Positions 9,260 to 17,255 of a stretch of 41,695 bases of DNA are shown here, piece by piece. The notes under the pieces were generated by a model. The model had not been told where the DNA came from and did no database searches. It was given only the letters and a program-made list of their open reading frames with translations. The DNA is from an uncultured Pelagibacteraceae bacterium. Its GTDB lineage: Bacteria; Pseudomonadota; Alphaproteobacteria; Pelagibacterales; Pelagibacteraceae. The number at the start of each line of letters is the position of its first letter. Within the stretch, counting starts at the first letter, position 1. The translations under genes were made by a program, and so were the position numbers. The stretch spans positions 1 through 41,695 of the forward strand of contig CACLST010000008.1 in assembly GCA_902609675.1 (NCBI GenBank), read 5' to 3'.

Positions 9260-9937
9260 ATGTCTCTATTAAAGAAAATATTTGGCACATTAACTGAAAA
9301 ACCTTGGGAAAAAGATCAAGCAGTAATTGATAGTGGTCACTCTGGAAAAACATTTGAAATTTCAAATCAAATGTCAGCTGTTATTATAATTTTTGGAGTA
9401 AGCACAACTTTATTTAGTTTAATTTTTACTGGCTATCTTTACTCATTACCTCCAGAACAAGATACAACTTTTATACTGAAGACAAATTTACTTTGGATAA
9501 ACACATTAGTCTTAATTCTAGTAACAATATTTTTTAATAGAATAAGTAAAGATTTAAAAAATGGAATTACAAATACAATAAAAAGAAATTTAATTTATGT
9601 AGGTGGTCTAAGTTATATATTTTTATTTTTACAGTTAGCTTTATGGTACCAACTTATGAAAAGTGGAAACTTTGTTTCAACTAATACATATTTTTCATCT
9701 TATTATTTCTTTACTGCATTACATGGCATTCATCTTCTAGGAGGTCTCTATTTCTGGGGTAAAGTAAGTTCAAAAATTTTTAAACTAGATGAGAAAGATT
9801 ATAATAAAGAAGAAAAAAGTATTAATGCTCTTTCATTGTACTGGTTATTTTTATTTATAGTTTGGCTAGTTTTCTTTACAATAATGTTTGCATACAATGA
9901 TACCGTTATAGAATTCTGCAAATCTTTGATTGCATAG
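9260..9937 (+). CDS. Heme-copper oxidase subunit III-like protein (first copy)
   Basis: A 225-residue protein with about five membrane helices, matching the subunit III family. Motifs include LHGIHLLGGLYFWG (near 155), corresponding to the FHG-x-H-x-x-G helix, and a C-terminal LSLYWLFLFIVWLVFF resembling the W-H-F-V-D-x-x-W helix, but with the usual WHFVD replaced by WLFLF. It lies upstream of subunits II and I and apart from the second, more typical subunit III at 12947. It could be an accessory or assembly subunit. It ends 1 bp from the convergent 63-residue gene. Confidence 0.8.
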   Translation: MSLLKKIFGTLTEKPWEKDQAVIDSGHSGKTFEISNQMSAVIIIFGVSTTLFSLIFTGYLYSLPPEQDTTFILKTNLLWINTLVLILVTIFFNRISKDLKNGITNTIKRNLIYVGGLSYIFLFLQLALWYQLMKSGNFVSTNTYFSSYYFFTALHGIHLLGGLYFWGKVSSKIFKLDEKDYNKEEKSINALSLYWLFLFIVWLVFFTIMFAYNDTVIEFCKSLIA

Positions 9938-9938
9938 T

Positions 9939-10130
9939 TTATATAAATAAAACTAACACTGATCCGAACACTGCAATTATAATTAAAAGTATATTTACTG
10001 ATCTAAGATATCTTTTAGTTTCAGGTTTTGTCTCTCCTTTTGAAAACCTTCCTGCCCCTAAAGAGATTACAAAATAGAAGGCCAATACTAAAGTAAGAAT
10101 TGTGATTAAAATACCTAATTTACCAAGCAT
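9939..10130 (-). CDS. Small protein with two membrane helices
   Basis: A 63-residue protein: a hydrophobic helix (about residues 4-26), a charged loop containing GRFSKGETKPETKRYLRS, and a second helix (46-62). It resembles the small two-helix proteins sometimes found in oxidase loci (twin-transmembrane or HIG1-like), but I cannot assign a family with confidence. It sits between the subunit III-like gene and coxB on the opposite strand and diverges from coxB across an 87-bp gap, so a role in oxidase assembly or stability is a context-based guess. Confidence 0.6.
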   Translation of the reverse strand: MLGKLGILITILTLVLAFYFVISLGAGRFSKGETKPETKRYLRSVNILLIIIAVFGSVLVLFI

Positions 10131-10166
10131 AAAGATATTGATTATATTAGTATAATTAATATGTTT

Positions 10167-10183
10167 TATGACATTTTGTCATA
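10167..10183. promoter_or_regulatory. Perfect 7-bp-arm dyad upstream of coxB (candidate operator)
   Basis: The sequence tatgaca-ttt-tgtcata is a perfect inverted repeat in the 87-bp gap between the divergent 63-residue gene and coxB. It ends 34 bp before the coxB ATG. The ttgtca at 10176-10181 could act as a -35 element with tattct about 16 bp downstream, in which case a protein bound to the dyad would cover the promoter. The cognate regulator is not known. Confidence 0.5.
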
Positions 10184-10217
10184 GGTAATTACAGGATTAT
10201 TCTTCTATATAAGCATT

Positions 10218-11054
10218 ATGCATGTAGGAATAATATTTTTATTAGTAATCATCGGATCCATCTTATTTCATATATTTACACCTTGGTATTGGACTGATAT
10301 CGCATCAAATTGGGGTGGAATGGACAGTACAATCACTCTTACTTTTTGGGTAGGTGGAGGAGTGTTTGTAGCAGTTTGCTTATTTATGATATATTGCGTT
10401 TTTAAATACGAACACAAGGAGGATAGAAGAGCAGAATATAAACCCGAAGATAAAAAATTAGAAAAAATTTTAACATGGGCAACAACCCTTGGAGTGTGTG
10501 CTTTACTTGCCCCTGGTCTAATAATTTGGAATCAATATGTAAATGTTCCAAAGAATGCACTTGAAGTAGATGTAATGGCTTGGCAGTGGGGATGGCAATA
10601 TAGACTACCTGGAGCAGATGGAAAACTAGGAACTACACAAGTTAGGAACATTGCTGACAATAATCCTTTTGGTATCAACCCAGATGATCCTTTTGGAAAA
10701 GATGATGTGATGATTGAGAGTGATGTAATAAACTTAGAAAATAACAGACCTGTAAAGATTTTGTTAAGATCAGTCGATGTTCTTCATAATTGGTATGTGC
10801 CTCAATTTAGATCAAAAATGGATGCAGTTCCTGGAACAGTTACTTTTTATTGGTTTGAACCAAATAAAGTTGGAGAATATGAGGTTTTGTGTGCTGAATA
10901 TTGTGGAGTTGGACATTACGCAATGAGAGGTGGTGTTGAAGTTCAGGATAAAGCTGACTACGAAGTGTGGTTAAGCGAACAAGAAACTTTTGAGCAATTA
11001 TCTGCCAGATATGAAAAATTAAACGTGGATGGGAACAAATTAGCTAAAAAATAA
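10218..11054 (+). CDS. coxB: Cytochrome c oxidase subunit II
   Basis: Subunit II carries the CuA centre that accepts electrons from cytochrome c. The 278-residue protein has hydrophobic helices near residues 3-20, 41-62 and 88-105, then a periplasmic cupredoxin domain. All CuA ligands are present: H190 (LHNW), C225, E227 and C229 in CAEYC, H233 and M236. The aromatic patch AWQWGWQY (121-128) is the electron entry region. There is no fused cytochrome c domain. The N-terminal helix preceding the usual hairpin may be a retained signal anchor. It is first in a plus-strand run coxB-coxA-coxC-subunit IV-small protein-ctaB. Confidence 0.95.
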   Translation: MHVGIIFLLVIIGSILFHIFTPWYWTDIASNWGGMDSTITLTFWVGGGVFVAVCLFMIYCVFKYEHKEDRRAEYKPEDKKLEKILTWATTLGVCALLAPGLIIWNQYVNVPKNALEVDVMAWQWGWQYRLPGADGKLGTTQVRNIADNNPFGINPDDPFGKDDVMIESDVINLENNRPVKILLRSVDVLHNWYVPQFRSKMDAVPGTVTFYWFEPNKVGEYEVLCAEYCGVGHYAMRGGVEVQDKADYEVWLSEQETFEQLSARYEKLNVDGNKLAKK

Positions 11055-11097
11055 CAATTTATTAATTTAAAAAAAAATATATATAAAGGATAAAAAT

Positions 11098-12936
11098 ATG
11101 TCAGACGAATACGATAACAATAAATCATACCAGGCTCAATCATCAGAGGTTTTAGATGGTTCAGCTGGATCAATTAATCCTGATATGGATTATGTAAGAC
11201 CAGCGGAAATACCTGAACAAGATTTATATCATGCACATAGTTTCATTGAAAAATGGATTTTCTGCCAAGATGCGAAGGTTATTGGTGTTCAATATTTTTT
11301 AACAGCAGTATTCACAGGAATTGTAGGATTAATTTTATCATGGTTAATGAGACTTCAGCTTGGTTTTCCTGAGTTAGCAGGTTTCATGACAGCAGAGCAT
11401 TACTATCAGTTTGTAACTATGCATGGAATGATAATGGTGGTTTACTTCTTAACCGCACTATTTCTGGGAGGCTTTGGAAATTATCTAATTCCACTCATGG
11501 TAGGAGCAAGAGATATGGTTTTCCCATATGTAAATATGCTTAGCTTCTGGATGTTTTTTGTTGCAGTTGCGGTTTTAATGGCAAGTTTCTTTGTTCCAGG
11601 TGGACCAACAGGAGCCGGATGGACATTATATCCTCCACAAACAATTCTAGAAGGAACTCCAGGATCAGGCATGGGAATACTTCTAATGCTTATATCTTTA
11701 TCTTTATTTGTAATTGGTTTCACAATGGGTGGACTAAATTATATGATTACTATTCTTCAAGCTAGAACTAGAGGAATGACTTTAATGAGAATGCCATTAA
11801 CAGTTTGGGGTATTTTTACAGCGACTGTACTAGCAATGTTAGCATTCCCAGCACTACTAGTTAGTGCAATAATGATGACATTAGATAAGGTTTTACAAAC
11901 AAGTTTCTTTATGCCAACAATATTAAAAGCAGGAGAGGTTCTTGAATATGGTGGTGGAAGTCCAATACTTTTCCAACACTTATTTTGGTTTTTTGGACAC
12001 CCTGAAGTTTACATTGTAGCATTACCGGCATTTGGAATAGTTTCAGACTTGATATCAGTTCATGCCAGAAAAAACATATTTGGTTACAGAATGATGGTAT
12101 GGGCAATTGTTGGTATCGGAGGTTTGAGTTTCTTCGTATGGGCTCACCACATGTATGTTAGTGGAATGAACCCTTGGTTCGGATTTTTCTTCGCAACAAC
12201 CACCTTGATTATTGCGGTACCAACCGCCATGAAAGTTTATAACTGGATACTAACCTTGTGGAGAGGTAATATTAGAATTAATACTGTAATGTTATGGTGT
12301 CTAGGATTTATCGTAACATTTGTAAATGGTGGAATTACTGGAATATTTTTAGGAAATGTTTCAGTTGACGTTCCATTATCAGATACATATTTTGTAATAG
12401 CTCACTTCCATATGGTTATGGGTATTGCACCATTAATGGTTATTATGGGTGCGGTTTATCATTGGTTCCCATTAGTAGCTGGAAAAATGTTGCACGAAGG
12501 TCTAGGAAAATGGCACTTCTGGATTACGTTCTTAGGAGCTTACTCAATATACTTCCCAATGCACTATTTAGGTTTTATTGGAGTTCCAAGAAGATATTTT
12601 GAAATGTATGATAGTCCATATATGACATCTGCAGTAGGAATGAATGAATTTATAAGTATTGCAGCATTTATAGTTGGCGCAGCACAATTTATTTTAGTTT
12701 TCAATATCATTAAAACATTAAAAACAGGAAAAAAAGCTGAACAGAATCCTTGGAAAGCTAATTCACTAGAATGGTATACTTCTACTGTTCCACCAGAACA
12801 TGGTAACTTTGGTGAAAGGCTTCCAGTTGTTCACAGATGGCCTTATGATTTTAGTGTTCCAGGAGCAAAAGATGATTTTATTCCGCAAACAACTGCTCCA
12901 AGCGAAGTAGCACATACTGAAGTAGAAAAAACTTAA
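11098..12936 (+). CDS. coxA: Cytochrome c oxidase subunit I (type A heme-copper oxidase)
   Basis: The catalytic subunit, 612 residues with about 12 core membrane helices. Ligands seen are H109 and H438 for the low-spin heme, H436 for heme a3, and H301, H350 and H351 for CuB. Y305 follows H301 in HPEVY, the site of the His-Tyr cross-link, and E303 marks an A1-type D-channel. D139 in GARD and K379 match the D- and K-channel entrance residues. The roughly 50-residue N-terminal extension is hydrophilic. A Shine-Dalgarno-like aaagga precedes the start by a few bases. Confidence 0.97.
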   Translation: MSDEYDNNKSYQAQSSEVLDGSAGSINPDMDYVRPAEIPEQDLYHAHSFIEKWIFCQDAKVIGVQYFLTAVFTGIVGLILSWLMRLQLGFPELAGFMTAEHYYQFVTMHGMIMVVYFLTALFLGGFGNYLIPLMVGARDMVFPYVNMLSFWMFFVAVAVLMASFFVPGGPTGAGWTLYPPQTILEGTPGSGMGILLMLISLSLFVIGFTMGGLNYMITILQARTRGMTLMRMPLTVWGIFTATVLAMLAFPALLVSAIMMTLDKVLQTSFFMPTILKAGEVLEYGGGSPILFQHLFWFFGHPEVYIVALPAFGIVSDLISVHARKNIFGYRMMVWAIVGIGGLSFFVWAHHMYVSGMNPWFGFFFATTTLIIAVPTAMKVYNWILTLWRGNIRINTVMLWCLGFIVTFVNGGITGIFLGNVSVDVPLSDTYFVIAHFHMVMGIAPLMVIMGAVYHWFPLVAGKMLHEGLGKWHFWITFLGAYSIYFPMHYLGFIGVPRRYFEMYDSPYMTSAVGMNEFISIAAFIVGAAQFILVFNIIKTLKTGKKAEQNPWKANSLEWYTSTVPPEHGNFGERLPVVHRWPYDFSVPGAKDDFIPQTTAPSEVAHTEVEKT

Positions 12937-12946
12937 GAGAAAAATA

Positions 12947-13657
12947 ATGTCTGAACAAAAAATAGACGGCTTTGAACTTAAACCAGGGTTTAAAGGCATG
13001 GCGTCGGATACTGGTTCAGACCAAACAATGTTTAAAGGTGTGCATTGGGGCAAAGCTATGATGTGGATCTTTTTATTAAGTGATACTTTTGTTTTTAGCT
13101 GTTTTTTAATTTCTTATATGAAAGGTAGAGGATCAACCATTGTTGATTGGCCTAATACGAGTGAGGTTTTTTCATTACATGTAGGAGGTGTGCCTGTCCC
13201 ACTTTTACTGATTGCGATAATGACTTTTGTATTGATCACTAGCAGTGGAACAATGGCATTAGCAGTTAAATATGGTTACGAAAAAAATCGTAAAATGTGT
13301 GGTTGGCTCATTTTAGCTACTGCTGTAGGTGGACTTACTTTTGTAGGAATGCAAGTGTTTGAGTGGTCTAAACTAATTCATGAAGGTGTCAGACCTTGGG
13401 GAAATCCTTTTGGTGCATCACAGTTTGGTTCTTTCTTTTTTATGATAACAGGTTTCCATGGTTTCCATGTCTCGATTGGGGTAATCTTCTTATTTATATA
13501 CACTTATAAAGTTTTTGCTGGTCATTATGAGAGTAAAAAAAGAGGCTGGTTTACTAAAATGAAAGGAGATTATGTTGAAATTGAAATATTAGGTCTTTAT
13601 TGGCACTTCGTAGATCTAGTTTGGGTTTTCATTTTCGCATTTTTCTACTTGTGGTAA
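12947..13657 (+). CDS. coxC: Cytochrome c oxidase subunit III (second copy)
   Basis: A 236-residue subunit III with about five membrane helices, shorter than the seven-helix mitochondrial type of about 260 residues. Family motifs are GFHGFHVSIGVIF (near 175) and the C-terminal YWHFVDLVWVFIFAFFYLW, which ends the protein. The N-terminal 35 residues are hydrophilic. It lies 10 bp after coxA. It differs clearly from the other subunit III-like protein at 9260 and is the more canonical of the two. Confidence 0.92.
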   Translation: MSEQKIDGFELKPGFKGMASDTGSDQTMFKGVHWGKAMMWIFLLSDTFVFSCFLISYMKGRGSTIVDWPNTSEVFSLHVGGVPVPLLLIAIMTFVLITSSGTMALAVKYGYEKNRKMCGWLILATAVGGLTFVGMQVFEWSKLIHEGVRPWGNPFGASQFGSFFFMITGFHGFHVSIGVIFLFIYTYKVFAGHYESKKRGWFTKMKGDYVEIEILGLYWHFVDLVWVFIFAFFYLW

Positions 13658-13665
13658 AATAAAAT

Positions 13666-14025
13666 ATGGAAGAGACTAATAAAATGAACGAGACAACTAA
13701 AAAAGAAGAACAAACAAGCACTCAAAAAATAGGTATTTATCTTTGGATTTGGTTGTTGTTATTTGTTCTAAGTTTCTTTTCTTACATGGTTGACTGGTAT
13801 CAATTTCAAGGAATGTTGAGGTGGTCACTAATATTATTCTTTATGTTTTTAAAAGCAGGATTAATTATGGCTTTTTTCATGCATTTATTTTGGGAAAGAT
13901 ACGCTTTAGTAAATGTTCTGTTATGGCCGATGACTGCAATTGCGTGCTTTATTTTTTTAATGACTGCAGAATTCAAATATACACTATTTTCAAGATTCTT
14001 TTATTTTGTAGTAGGTGGAGCTTAA
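13666..14025 (+). CDS. Cytochrome c oxidase subunit IV (prokaryotic, CyoD/CaaX-like)
   Basis: A 119-residue protein with a charged N-terminus and three membrane helices (about residues 24-43, 53-75 and 82-105). The order of helices and the motif LKAGLIMAFFMHLFWE near residue 65 match the small subunit IV family of bacterial heme-copper oxidases, thought to help assembly or stability. The start could instead be the in-frame ATG at 13684 (residue 7), since the first six residues add only charge. It sits 8 bp after coxC. Confidence 0.85.
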   Translation: MEETNKMNETTKKEEQTSTQKIGIYLWIWLLLFVLSFFSYMVDWYQFQGMLRWSLILFFMFLKAGLIMAFFMHLFWERYALVNVLLWPMTAIACFIFLMTAEFKYTLFSRFFYFVVGGA

Positions 14026-14026
14026 T

Positions 14027-14290
14027 ATGGACGCTTACGGCTATTTAGCTTTTTTCTTAATTTTATTTGTTTTTTTTATTTATATAGTTTGGTTTGGTTA
14101 TTCGGTAAAAGTTGAAAACCAAAAAGAACAAGGTGATAAAGTCACAATAAATCCTTATGATCAAATACCTTTAAGTAGAAGATTAATTGATAAGAAAAAC
14201 AGCAAAGTAGGTATATTCGATCTTGGGAATCATATTTTAATAGCAGGCGTTATATTACTAGTAATATTTGTTTCACTGAATGTTGAGTAA
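14027..14290 (+). CDS. Small membrane protein in the cox operon
   Basis: An 87-residue protein with an N-terminal helix (about residues 5-25), a hydrophilic middle with INPYDQIPLSRRLIDKK, and a C-terminal helix (about 65-84). I do not recognise a family. I chose ATG 14027, one base after the stop of subunit IV; an upstream in-frame GTG at 14015 would overlap that gene. Its place between subunit IV and heme O synthase suggests an oxidase-associated role, but nothing in the sequence proves it. Confidence 0.65.
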   Translation: MDAYGYLAFFLILFVFFIYIVWFGYSVKVENQKEQGDKVTINPYDQIPLSRRLIDKKNSKVGIFDLGNHILIAGVILLVIFVSLNVE

Positions 14291-14292
14291 TA

Positions 14293-15207
14293 GTGACTAC
14301 AAATATAATTAAAAAAAAATCTGTTTATATAAGTTTTCTATCTTATTCTAAATATTTATTACTACTAATGAAGCCAAGAGTAATGTCTTTGGTCATCTTC
14401 ACTTGTGCTGTTGGATTATTAACAGCCCCAGTTTCAGTTTCATTCCTTAATTCAATAGTTGCAATATTATTTGTGACAATGGGTGCAGGTGCGGCTGGTG
14501 CCCTAAATATGTGGTATGAGGCTGACCTTGATAAATTAATGACACGAACATGCCTTAGACCTATTCCAACAGGAAAAGTTAATAGGGAACACGCTTTATT
14601 ATTTGGAACAGTATTAACAATATTATCTATTGTTGGACTTTATTATTTTTCAAATTTAACTTCTGCAATACTTTTATCTATAACAATCACATTTTATGTT
14701 TTTGTTTACACGATTTGGTTAAAAAGAAAAACTCCACAAAATATTGTGATAGGAGGTGCATCAGGTGCACTGCCACCAGTTATAGGATGGACTATAGCAA
14801 CTAACTCATTAACATTAGAACCAATTACATTTTTTTTGATCATATTCTTTTGGACGCCATCTCATTTTTGGGCTCTTAGCCTTTATAAGGCAGATGATTA
14901 CGAAAAAGCCAAAATTCCAATGTTACCTATTACTAACGGTATCGAGGAAACGAAGAAAAATATATTTGTTTATTCTTTAATAATGTTACCAGTAGTTATT
15001 TTGCCTTATTATATTGGTTTTGCAGGTGAAACATTCTTAATAGTTTCATTATTACTTACCTTTTATTACAACTATGTTTGTTATGATCTTCTTAAGTTCA
15101 AAAAAAACAAATTTGAAATAAAGAAGGCTAAAAAGGTATTTTCTTACTCAATTTTTTACTTATTTTTGCTTTTTGTCTTATTTTTGGTAGACCAGATCAT
15201 TAAATAA
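14293..15207 (+). CDS. ctaB: Protoheme IX farnesyltransferase (heme O synthase)
   Basis: CtaB adds a farnesyl group to heme B to make heme O, the precursor of heme A for the oxidase encoded upstream. The 304-residue UbiA-family protein has the first prenyl-diphosphate motif as N72, E76, D80 in NMWYEADLD, followed by TRTCLRPIPTG, and a second acidic motif around KADDYEKAKIPMLP. The start is GTG at 14293, 2 bp after the preceding stop. Heme A synthase (ctaA), cox11 and surf1 are not in this window. Confidence 0.94.
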   Translation: MTTNIIKKKSVYISFLSYSKYLLLLMKPRVMSLVIFTCAVGLLTAPVSVSFLNSIVAILFVTMGAGAAGALNMWYEADLDKLMTRTCLRPIPTGKVNREHALLFGTVLTILSIVGLYYFSNLTSAILLSITITFYVFVYTIWLKRKTPQNIVIGGASGALPPVIGWTIATNSLTLEPITFFLIIFFWTPSHFWALSLYKADDYEKAKIPMLPITNGIEETKKNIFVYSLIMLPVVILPYYIGFAGETFLIVSLLLTFYYNYVCYDLLKFKKNKFEIKKAKKVFSYSIFYLFLLFVLFLVDQIIK

Positions 15208-15248
15208 ATAATCCTATTTATTTTATAAGAAAATGGTAAAAAAAATTC

Positions 15249-16619
15249 ATGAGATATGTAAGTACAAGAGATAATTCAAAAGAATACACTTTTGAGGATG
15301 TTTTCATCAAAGGATTAGCTGATGATGGTGGACTTTATGTGCCTACATCTCTAAAAAAATTTAGTTCAGAAGAGTTATCTGAACTCAAAAGCTTAGATTT
15401 TAATAACTTATCTACTGAAATAATTAATCAATTTTCATCAGATTTTATCTCTAAAGATGATCTTTCATCATTAATTAATAAATCTTATTCAACTTTCAGA
15501 GAAAAAGACGTTGTTAAAATTTCAAATGTTGGTGATTTGAAGTTATTAGAGTTATTTCATGGTCCAACATTAGCATTTAAGGATATTGCAATGCAGTTCA
15601 TTGGAAATTTGTATGAGTATTATTTAAGCAAGAATAATAAAAAAATTAATATTGTAGTTGCAACTTCAGGTGATACAGGAGCTGCTGCTATAGATGCAAT
15701 TAAAGGCAAATTAAACTTAAATATTTTTGTCTTACATCCTAATAATAGAATTTCACCGGTACAAAGAAAGTTAATGACAACAGTTGAGGATGAAAATGTT
15801 TTCAATATTGCAATTGATGGAAATTTTGACGATTGTCAGAATATAGTAAAACAAATGTTTTCAGATCTTGATTTTTCAAAATCTATTAATATGTCTGGAG
15901 TAAATTCAATTAACTGGGCAAGAATAATTGCCCAAGCTGTATATTATTTTTATACTTATTTTAAACTTAATGAAAATAAGCCTATTTCATTTTCAGTGCC
16001 AACAGGAAACTTTGGAGACGTTTTTGCAGGTTACCTTGCAAAAGAAATGGGATTACCGATAGATAAACTTATTGTTGCAACTAATGAAAATGATATTTTG
16101 CATAGGGCAATCTCTAATGGTGATTATATTTCTAAAAAAGTAAAAGAAACATTTTCTCCAAGTATGGATATCCAATTAGCAAGCAATTTTGAAAGATTAA
16201 TTTATTATGTAAATAATTTTAATTCTGAAATTACATCAAATATAATGAAAAAAGTTAAGAAAAATGAATATAGAATAGAAAAATCAAACCTGGATATCAT
16301 TCAAAAAGATTTTGTTTCAGAAAGTTGCGATGAAATCGAAACTTTAAAAATTATTAAAGAAAATTATGAGAAAAATAATATCATATTAGATCCCCACACT
16401 GCAGTTGGAGTAGGGGCTGCAAATAAGCTTGATTTAAATGATTGTGTAGTTTTATCTACTGCTCATCCATGCAAATTTCCAGCTGCCACTGATAAGGCTA
16501 TAAATAAACATGAAGAACTGCCTAAAGAGCTACAATATGTTCATAGTAAAGAAGAAAATTTTCAACTATTAAAAAATGACACAGAGGCAGTAAAAAATTT
16601 CGTTAAAAGTAAATTATGA
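15249..16619 (+). CDS. thrC: Threonine synthase
   Basis: ThrC converts O-phosphohomoserine to threonine with pyridoxal phosphate. The 456-residue protein begins with MRYVSTRDNS and has the PLP lysine K111 in GPTLAFKD, the SGDTGAAA phosphate-binding loop (about 140-147), and PTGNFGD (about 252-258). Length fits the long (fungal/Gram-negative) type. The stop overlaps the peroxiredoxin start (ATGA). Homoserine kinase (thrB) lies nearby on the other strand, so two consecutive steps of threonine synthesis are close together. Confidence 0.95.
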   Translation: MRYVSTRDNSKEYTFEDVFIKGLADDGGLYVPTSLKKFSSEELSELKSLDFNNLSTEIINQFSSDFISKDDLSSLINKSYSTFREKDVVKISNVGDLKLLELFHGPTLAFKDIAMQFIGNLYEYYLSKNNKKINIVVATSGDTGAAAIDAIKGKLNLNIFVLHPNNRISPVQRKLMTTVEDENVFNIAIDGNFDDCQNIVKQMFSDLDFSKSINMSGVNSINWARIIAQAVYYFYTYFKLNENKPISFSVPTGNFGDVFAGYLAKEMGLPIDKLIVATNENDILHRAISNGDYISKKVKETFSPSMDIQLASNFERLIYYVNNFNSEITSNIMKKVKKNEYRIEKSNLDIIQKDFVSESCDEIETLKIIKENYEKNNIILDPHTAVGVGAANKLDLNDCVVLSTAHPCKFPAATDKAINKHEELPKELQYVHSKEENFQLLKNDTEAVKNFVKSKL

Positions 16620-17101
16620 AGCTAAAAGTTAATGACCAAATACCAGATGTAAAAATCTTTCATTTAGTTGATGGCGAACCTAAGGAACAAAATATATCTG
16701 AGATTTTAGGATCAAAAAAAATAATATTATTTGGTTTACCTGGAGCCTTTACAGCTACATGTTCTAAGTTTCATTTACCAGGTTACGTTAAAAATGCTAA
16801 AAAAATAATAGATAAAGGTATTGATAAAATATTTTGTTTAGCTGTAAATGATCCGTATGTAATGAATGCTTGGGGAGAGGCAAACAACATAGGGGAAAAT
16901 ATAACTATGTTAGCTGATCCTTATTTGTCATTTACAAAGCTAATTGGTGCTGAAGTTGATAGAAATTCAAAAGGTATGGGAATGAGATCAAGCCGTTATG
17001 CCATGATTATAGAAAACCTTAAAGTACAAAACGTTCAAGAAGAGGAAGAAACTAAAAATTGCGGAATATCCTCAGCAGAGGGAATTTTAAATATTGTTTA
17101 G
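16616..17101 (+). CDS. Peroxiredoxin, Prx5-like
   Basis: A 161-residue thiol peroxidase, cytoplasmic by appearance. The active site is T46 and C49 within PGAFTATCSKFHLPGY (43-58), the hallmark of the Prx5 subfamily. There is a second Cys near residue 148 in KNCGISSAEGIL, which could act as resolving Cys, though its position is unusual and this is not proven. The start overlaps the thrC stop by 4 bases. Downstream is a hairpin that forms part of the island's left-end core. Confidence 0.92.
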   Translation: MKLKVNDQIPDVKIFHLVDGEPKEQNISEILGSKKIILFGLPGAFTATCSKFHLPGYVKNAKKIIDKGIDKIFCLAVNDPYVMNAWGEANNIGENITMLADPYLSFTKLIGAEVDRNSKGMGMRSSRYAMIIENLKVQNVQEEEETKNCGISSAEGILNIV

Positions 17102-17105
17102 TAAG

Positions 17106-17126
17106 AGGGGCGTTCTATTTCCCCCT
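17106..17126 (+). terminator. Hairpin after the peroxiredoxin gene (overlaps island core)
   Basis: AGGGG and CCCCT arms enclose about 11 bases starting 4 bp after the stop codon, followed by ataattt. It could terminate the thrC-prx transcript, although the U-tract is weak. The same bases form the left core of the island, and an equivalent hairpin occurs at the middle junction (18663-18683). Confidence 0.4.
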
Positions 17127-17190
17127 ATAATTTAAATACTATAAGAAAATAAAGACTTTTTGAAACACTTCAATGTATTCTTCAATGTAA

Positions 17191-17221
17191 GTTTCTCATA
17201 TTTGGCAGAAACCTTGTTTCT
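17191..17221 (+). promoter_or_regulatory. Mutually exclusive hairpin triplet in R1 copy A
   Basis: GTTTCT at 17191-17196 can pair with AGAAAC at 17207-17212 (10-base loop), and the same AGAAAC can pair with GTTTCT at 17216-17221 (3-base loop). Only one pairing is possible at a time. The arrangement is preserved in copy B (18748-18778), including a C/T change in the first loop. It could be a leader-RNA switch or part of a folded recombination site. Confidence 0.4.
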
Positions 17222-17255
17222 CGACTTCATTGTTATAAGTAGCTAAATTTAGAAA

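Larger units (their letters stand above)
17106..17227 (+). repeat. R1 repeat, copy A (core plus right-arm block)
   Basis: This 122-bp block matches 18663-18784 with 5 mismatches and no gaps (about 96% identity). It contains the core aggggcgttctatt, two direct copies of TTCAATGTA (17169-17177, 17181-17189; 12-bp spacing) and a gtttct/agaaac/gtttct triplet near its end. It ends 28 bp before the first island gene. Confidence 0.9.

Noticed and set aside
9939-10130. Firm assignment of the 63-residue protein to DUF2909 or HIG1
   Set aside because: Two helices and a basic loop are too little to choose a family without a profile search.
11481-12106. Minus-strand frames within coxA
   Set aside because: They are antisense to highly conserved oxidase helices and have no recognisable protein features.
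15208-15248. Threonine attenuator or riboswitch before thrC
   Set aside because: The 41-bp gap is AT-rich with no leader peptide rich in Thr/Ile codons and no stable hairpin.
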